This document shows positions 7,114 through 10,571 of a stretch of 10,571 bases of DNA, in pieces (within the stretch, counting starts at the first letter, position 1; every line of letters starts with the position of its first letter). The notes under the pieces were generated by a model. That model ran no database searches, was not told where the DNA came from, and was given only the letters and a program-made list of their open reading frames with translations. Source of the stretch: Nitrosomonadales bacterium (lineage in GTDB: Bacteria; Pseudomonadota; Gammaproteobacteria; Burkholderiales; Methylophilaceae); the NCBI GenBank assembly GCA_018657165.1, contig JABHXS010000131.1, positions 1 to 10,571 of the forward strand. The letters run 5' to 3'. A program made the translations under genes and the position numbers.

Positions 7114-7143
7114 AATGTAATATTTATTTTCTAGGAGTATTTT

Positions 7144-7320
7144 ATGGCTGTTCAAAAGAGTAAAAAATCACCATCAAGGAGAAATATGAGACGTTCTCAT
7201 GATGGATTATCAAATGCTGCAATAGCAATTGAAAAAACAACGGGTGAAACACATTTAAGACATCACGTTAGCGCATCAGGTTTTTATAAAGGCAAAAAAG
7301 TAATCGAGACAAAAGGTTAG
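7144..7320 (+). CDS. rpmF: 50S ribosomal protein L32
   Basis: 58-residue small basic protein of the large ribosomal subunit. It begins 'MAVQKSKKSPSRRNMRRSHD' and contains 'GETHLRHHVSASGFYKGKKVI', closely resembling E. coli L32 (57 residues). It has no cysteines, so it is the zinc-free form. Start ATG 7144 is preceded by AGGAG (7133-7137) with a 6-base spacer, the best ribosome site in the window, as expected for a highly expressed ribosomal gene. It heads the operon that continues into plsX and the fab genes, a widely conserved linkage of ribosome and lipid synthesis. In most proteobacteria a yceD (DUF177) gene lies directly upstream. None is present here. Confidence 0.97.
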   Translation: MAVQKSKKSPSRRNMRRSHDGLSNAAIAIEKTTGETHLRHHVSASGFYKGKKVIETKG

Positions 7321-7335
7321 TAGACACCAGTCTAC
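7320..7335 (+). repeat. Intercistronic hairpin between rpmF and plsX
   Basis: GTAGAC (7320-7325) and GTCTAC (7330-7335) form a perfect 6-bp stem with a 4-base loop, ACCA. It begins on the last base of the rpmF stop codon and ends 9 bases before the plsX ATG. No T-tract follows, so it is not a standard terminator. It occupies the place where a Shine-Dalgarno for plsX would be expected. It may protect the rpmF message from exonucleases, mark a processing site or lower plsX translation. Confidence 0.55.
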
Positions 7336-7344
7336 AATGAACTG

Positions 7345-8355
7345 ATGCAACATAAAATTTCAGTTGATGCAATGGGAGGCGACTTTGGTCCATCGGTTAC
7401 CGTCCCAGCATCTTTAAAAATCCTAAAAAAATATAAAAATATTTCAATTGTTTTGGTTGGTAATTCTGAGTTGATATCCAAAATTCTCAGGAAGAAAAAA
7501 TCACTCAATCATCCAAGGGTATCAATACACAATACAACTCAAGTTGTCGGGATGGATGAACTGCCCCAAAGTGCCCTAAAGAATAAAAAAGATTCATCAA
7601 TGAGGGTGAGTATTAATTTAGTAAAAGAAGGCGTGGTTGATGCTTGTGTGAGCGCAGGCAATACAGGCGCACTAATGGCTACTGCACGCTTTGTCTTGAA
7701 AATGTTACCTGGTATTGATAGGCCAGCAATATCAAGTGAACTACCAAACGTAAACAGCACAACCTGTATGTTAGATTTGGGCGCTAATGCAGACTGCACG
7801 CCTGAGCAACTTCTGCAGTTTGGTATTATGGGTTCAATCTTAACTAACGTTTTACATAAAAAAAATAATCCTTCTGTAGGGTTATTAAGTAATGGAAGTG
7901 AATCAATGAAAGGTAGTGAGGTAGTAAAAAGATCTGCTGAATTATTTAGAGAAAGCCATTTAAATTTTTATGGAAATGTCGAGGGTGATGATATATTTAA
8001 AGGGACAACAGACGTGGTTGTATGTGATGGTTTTACAGGAAATATCTCTCTTAAAACTACTGAAGGCCTTGCTCAGATGATGGCAAATTTTTTAACGTTA
8101 GAATTTAAACGTAACTGGCTAACTAAAATCTCAGCAATTATTGCTCTTCCAGTTTTGAAACGGTTTAAAAAGAGATTAGATCCACGTCGCTACAATGGAG
8201 CATCATTTCTTGGTTTAAACGGAATTGTAGTAAAAAGCCATGGGGGAGCAGATGAATTTGCTTTTGTTCATGCTTTAGAAACAACAATTTCAGAGTCTGA
8301 AAATGATGTAATATCTAAAATTAAAGATCAGCTTAAAGTTGAGTCAATAATATAA
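7345..8355 (+). CDS. plsX: PlsX, acyl-ACP:phosphate acyltransferase
   Basis: Peripheral-membrane enzyme that converts acyl-ACP and phosphate to acyl-phosphate, the acyl donor for PlsY in phospholipid synthesis. 336 residues, of usual length. Motifs: 'DAMGGDFGP' (8-16), 'SAGNTGALM' (103-111), 'LDLGANADC' (143-151), 'CDGFTGN' (227-233) and 'GASFLGLNGIVVKSHG' (285-300). The N-terminus fits the family exactly from ATG 7345, although no clear Shine-Dalgarno is seen. A 6-bp hairpin lies in the 24-base gap after rpmF. fabH follows 13 bases downstream. This is the standard plsX position in the rpmF-fab cluster. Confidence 0.96.
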   Translation: MQHKISVDAMGGDFGPSVTVPASLKILKKYKNISIVLVGNSELISKILRKKKSLNHPRVSIHNTTQVVGMDELPQSALKNKKDSSMRVSINLVKEGVVDACVSAGNTGALMATARFVLKMLPGIDRPAISSELPNVNSTTCMLDLGANADCTPEQLLQFGIMGSILTNVLHKKNNPSVGLLSNGSESMKGSEVVKRSAELFRESHLNFYGNVEGDDIFKGTTDVVVCDGFTGNISLKTTEGLAQMMANFLTLEFKRNWLTKISAIIALPVLKRFKKRLDPRRYNGASFLGLNGIVVKSHGGADEFAFVHALETTISESENDVISKIKDQLKVESII

Positions 8356-8368
8356 AAAAATAATCTAG

Positions 8369-9319
8369 ATGATTTATTCAAAAATTAAAGGTTGCGGAAG
8401 CTACCTTCCCGAGAAAATTTTGACCAATAGCGACTTAGAGTCGACTTTAGATACTACTGATGAATGGATCACCACAAGAACCGGGATTAAAAAAAGACAT
8501 ATTATAGGAAAAGATCAATTTACAAGTGATCTGGCACTAGAAGCAGCAAAAATTGCAATTAAAGATGCAAATCTAAAGCCAAATGATATAGATCTAATAA
8601 TCGTTGCAACAACAACACCAGACAAAGTCTTTCCAAGTACAGCGTGTATTTTACAAAAAAAATTAGGAATAATTGAATGCCCCGCATTTGATATACAGGC
8701 AGTTTGTAGTGGTTTTATTTACGCACTCTCAGTGGCTGATAAATTTATCAAATCAAGCTCTGCAAAAAATGTATTAGTTGTTGGGGCAGATGCGATGTCA
8801 AGGATTACTGATTATTCAGACCGAAGTAATGCAATTTTATGGGGTGATGGCTCCGGCGCCATTATTCTCTCGAGTTCGGATGATGAAGGAATCTTATCTA
8901 CACATATTCATGCTAAGGGTGAGTATGGGGAGCTTCTTCATGTTCCAAAAAAAGATAAAGAGGGTTGCAGGGAAACAATTGAAATGAAGGGCAATCAAGT
9001 CTTTAAAATGGCCGTAAATACACTTGATATGATTGTTGATGAAACGCTTAATTTAAATAACCTTGCCAAAGAGGATATCGACTGGGTTGTTCCTCACCAG
9101 GCTAACATTCGTATCCTGGAAGCAACTGCTAAAAAATTAAATATGAGTATGGATAAGGTTATCGTAACAATTGATCACCAAGGCAACACATCAGCCGCAT
9201 CAATTCCCCTGGCACTTGATTTTGGGATCGAAAAAAATAAAATAAAACCAGGGCATTTAATTTTAATGGAAGCGTTTGGGGGAGGTTTTACCTGGGGCTC
9301 TGCACTTATAAGGATTTAA
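8369..9319 (+). CDS. fabH: FabH, beta-ketoacyl-ACP synthase III
   Basis: Starts fatty acid synthesis by condensing acetyl-CoA with malonyl-ACP. The 316-residue thiolase-fold protein is of usual length. The catalytic triad is visible: C113 in 'AVCSGFIYAL', H243 in 'VVPHQANIRI' and N273 in 'GNTSAASIPLAL'. 'DEWITTRTGIKKRH' (31-44) and the C-terminal 'AFGGGFTWGSALIRI' are also diagnostic. ATG 8369 follows plsX by 13 bases in an A-rich gap without an obvious Shine-Dalgarno. Only one base separates its stop from the fabD start, so the two are very likely translationally coupled. Primer preference (acetyl versus longer acyl-CoA) cannot be read from the sequence. Confidence 0.97.
   Translation: MIYSKIKGCGSYLPEKILTNSDLESTLDTTDEWITTRTGIKKRHIIGKDQFTSDLALEAAKIAIKDANLKPNDIDLIIVATTTPDKVFPSTACILQKKLGIIECPAFDIQAVCSGFIYALSVADKFIKSSSAKNVLVVGADAMSRITDYSDRSNAILWGDGSGAIILSSSDDEGILSTHIHAKGEYGELLHVPKKDKEGCRETIEMKGNQVFKMAVNTLDMIVDETLNLNNLAKEDIDWVVPHQANIRILEATAKKLNMSMDKVIVTIDHQGNTSAASIPLALDFGIEKNKIKPGHLILMEAFGGGFTWGSALIRI
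9310..9314 (+). promoter_or_regulatory. Ribosome binding site of fabD, supports a TTG start
   Basis: AAGGA inside the end of fabH lies 6 bases before TTG 9321. The following frame gives 'MTDFIALFPGQGSQ', the expected FabD N-terminus, and no ATG is available upstream of it. Confidence 0.75.
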
Positions 9320-9320
9320 T

Positions 9321-10244
9321 TTGACTGATTTTATAGCTTTATTTCCCGGACAAGGTTCGCAATCAGTTGGCATGATGCAGAATCTATCAACCAGCATGGT
9401 GGTTAAAAAAACGTTTGAGGAAGCATCAGATATCTTAAATATTAATTTTTGGGATATGGTGAATATTGAAAATACTGATATAAATCAAACAATTAACACC
9501 CAACCTTTAATGTTAGCAGCTGGCATTGCGACATGGAGGGTCCTTGAAGAAAATGATATTTTCCATCCATCCTACGCAGCAGGCCATAGCCTAGGAGAGT
9601 TTACTGCTCTTGTAGCAGCAAAAGTATTTACATTTGAGGAAGGGCTTCGTATTGTAAGGAAAAGAGCTGAGCTAATGCAAAATGCTGTTCCAAGTGACAA
9701 AGGAGCAATGGCAGCAATCTTAGGGCTAGCGGATAGTGAGGTTATAAAGATTTGTCAAAACCTAAGAGCAAAAGGCGTAATTGAGGCGGTAAATTTTAAT
9801 TCCCCTGGTCAAGTTGTAGTGGCAGGAGAAAAAAATATAATTGAATCTTCACTTGAGGTATTTAAGTCAGCAGGGGCTAAAAGAGCGATTGTTTTGCCTG
9901 TTAGTGTTCCATCTCATTGTAGCTTAATGAAAGAGGCAGCAAATGAATTTAAAGAATTTTTAGATGCCATTGTTTTTGAAGAGCCAATTTTTCCTGTAGT
10001 TCAAAATTTTGAGGCAGCCTCCTATGACCAATTAGATAAAATAAAAGATGGGCTTTTTTATCAATTATTCAATCCTGTAAAATGGACACAAACTATAGAG
10101 TTTATAGCAGCGAAAAATGTAAATACTTTTTTAGAAATTGGCCCAGGAAAAGTGCTAACAAGCCTTGGTAAAAGGATTAACAAGGAAAAAAATTATATTT
10201 CAATTGATTCAATAGAATCGCTAGAGCGCTTTAAAGAAATTTGA
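9321..10244 (+). CDS. fabD: FabD, malonyl-CoA:ACP transacylase
   Basis: Loads malonyl groups from CoA onto ACP for every elongation round. 307 residues (E. coli 309). Seen: 'FALFPGQGSQ'-like start 'FIALFPGQGSQ' (4-14), nucleophile S90 in 'GHSLGEF', R115 in 'RKRAE', H199 in 'VPSHCSLM', Q248 in 'YQLFNPVKW' and 'EIGPGKVLTSLGKRI' near the end. These match E. coli S92, R117, H201 and Q250. The start is TTG 9321, one base after the fabH stop, with AAGGA 6 bases upstream. fabG follows after 26 bases. This is a standard cluster position. Confidence 0.97.
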   Translation: MTDFIALFPGQGSQSVGMMQNLSTSMVVKKTFEEASDILNINFWDMVNIENTDINQTINTQPLMLAAGIATWRVLEENDIFHPSYAAGHSLGEFTALVAAKVFTFEEGLRIVRKRAELMQNAVPSDKGAMAAILGLADSEVIKICQNLRAKGVIEAVNFNSPGQVVVAGEKNIIESSLEVFKSAGAKRAIVLPVSVPSHCSLMKEAANEFKEFLDAIVFEEPIFPVVQNFEAASYDQLDKIKDGLFYQLFNPVKWTQTIEFIAAKNVNTFLEIGPGKVLTSLGKRINKEKNYISIDSIESLERFKEI

Positions 10245-10270
10245 TTGCAATTAAAAGATAAGGAAAAAAA

Positions 10271-10571
10271 ATGGATATAAATAAAAAAGTTGTTTTGGTC
10301 ACAGGGGCCAGTAGAGGGATTGGAATGGCGATTGCTAGCGAGCTATCGAGCAATGGAGCAATTGTCATAGGGACAGCTACATCAGATGAAGGCGCCTCAA
10401 ATATTTCAAAAACCCTATCTTCCCAAAATCATAAAGGCGAAGGAATGGTGCTTGACGTCAACAGTAACGATTCAATTGATAAATTAATAAAAAGAATTAA
10501 TGAAAAATATGGTGAAATACAGATTTTAATTAATAATGCTGGAATAACACAAGATAATTTATTGGTTAGAA
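10271..10571 (+). CDS. fabG: FabG, 3-oxoacyl-ACP reductase (3' end missing)
   Basis: NADPH-dependent short-chain dehydrogenase that reduces 3-oxoacyl-ACP in fatty acid elongation. The first 100 residues are visible, and the gene runs off the right edge. The Rossmann motif TGASRGIG (11-18), 'LDV' (61-63) and 'NNAG' (88-91, within 'LINNAGITQDNLL') are present. The catalytic Ser-Tyr-Lys lies beyond the window, so activity cannot be judged directly. ATG 10271 has AAGGA (10260-10264) with a 6-base spacer. Position after fabD, and the 'GITQDNLL' segment typical of FabG, favour FabG over another SDR. acpP and fabF would be expected next. Confidence 0.93.
   Translation, partial: MDINKKVVLVTGASRGIGMAIASELSSNGAIVIGTATSDEGASNISKTLSSQNHKGEGMVLDVNSNDSIDKLIKRINEKYGEIQILINNAGITQDNLLVR

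Noticed and set aside
7539..7799. 86-codon minus-strand ORF inside plsX
   Set aside because: Antisense to the conserved GNTGALM and LDLGAN motifs; no independent signals.
1..10571. Search for CRISPR arrays, tRNA or rRNA genes, insertion sequences, toxin-antitoxin pairs or phage genes
   Set aside because: Nearly every base belongs to a recognisable core gene, and I saw no repeat arrays, transposase motifs or RNA gene signatures.

Overview
The window looks like a stretch of core chromosome from an AT-rich, compact betaproteobacterium. The strongest taxonomic hint is LpxA, whose 'IREFCT-NTGT' and 'DDNWIMAYVH-AHDC' segments are of the betaproteobacterial type. The low GC, one- to thirty-base gene spacing, overlaps and a two-subunit pyruvate carboxylase would fit a streamlined methylotroph of the Methylophilales (OM43-like). 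That placement is an inference from remembered protein sequences, not a search result.

Layout. (1) Bases 1-2295, plus strand: the tail of a lipid A operon, with lpxA (5' end outside the window), lpxB and rnhB joined by an 8-base and a 4-base overlap. (2) Bases 2272-6861, minus strand: a four-gene block read from right to left, consisting of pycA (biotin carboxylase), pycB/oadA (carboxyltransferase plus biotin carrier), a YceF-type maf and an RsmI-like methyltransferase. Its last gene overlaps the end of rnhB tail to tail by 24 bases. (3) Bases 6862-7143: the only real intergenic region (282 bases). It is divergent, with an extended -10 promoter facing pycA, a weaker promoter facing rpmF, a 20-base near-perfect palindrome between them and a predicted stem-loop in the rpmF leader. 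(4) Bases 7144-10571, plus strand: the ribosome/fatty-acid operon rpmF-plsX-fabH-fabD-fabG, the last gene cut by the right edge.

How the genes work together. LpxA and LpxB make early lipid A intermediates from 3-hydroxyacyl-ACP. PlsX, FabH, FabD and FabG start and elongate fatty acids and feed acyl groups to phospholipid synthesis, so both plus-strand operons serve envelope lipid supply. PycA and PycB would together make oxaloacetate from pyruvate and bicarbonate. Maf and the RsmI-like protein are housekeeping enzymes, probably co-transcribed with pycAB.

I found no exotic or clearly undescribed system. The points worth a second look are regulatory and architectural: the divergent control region with its palindrome, the rpmF leader structure, the rpmF-plsX intercistronic hairpin, the absence of yceD (DUF177) upstream of rpmF, the pycAB insertion at that junction, and an unusually high share of TTG/GTG start codons.
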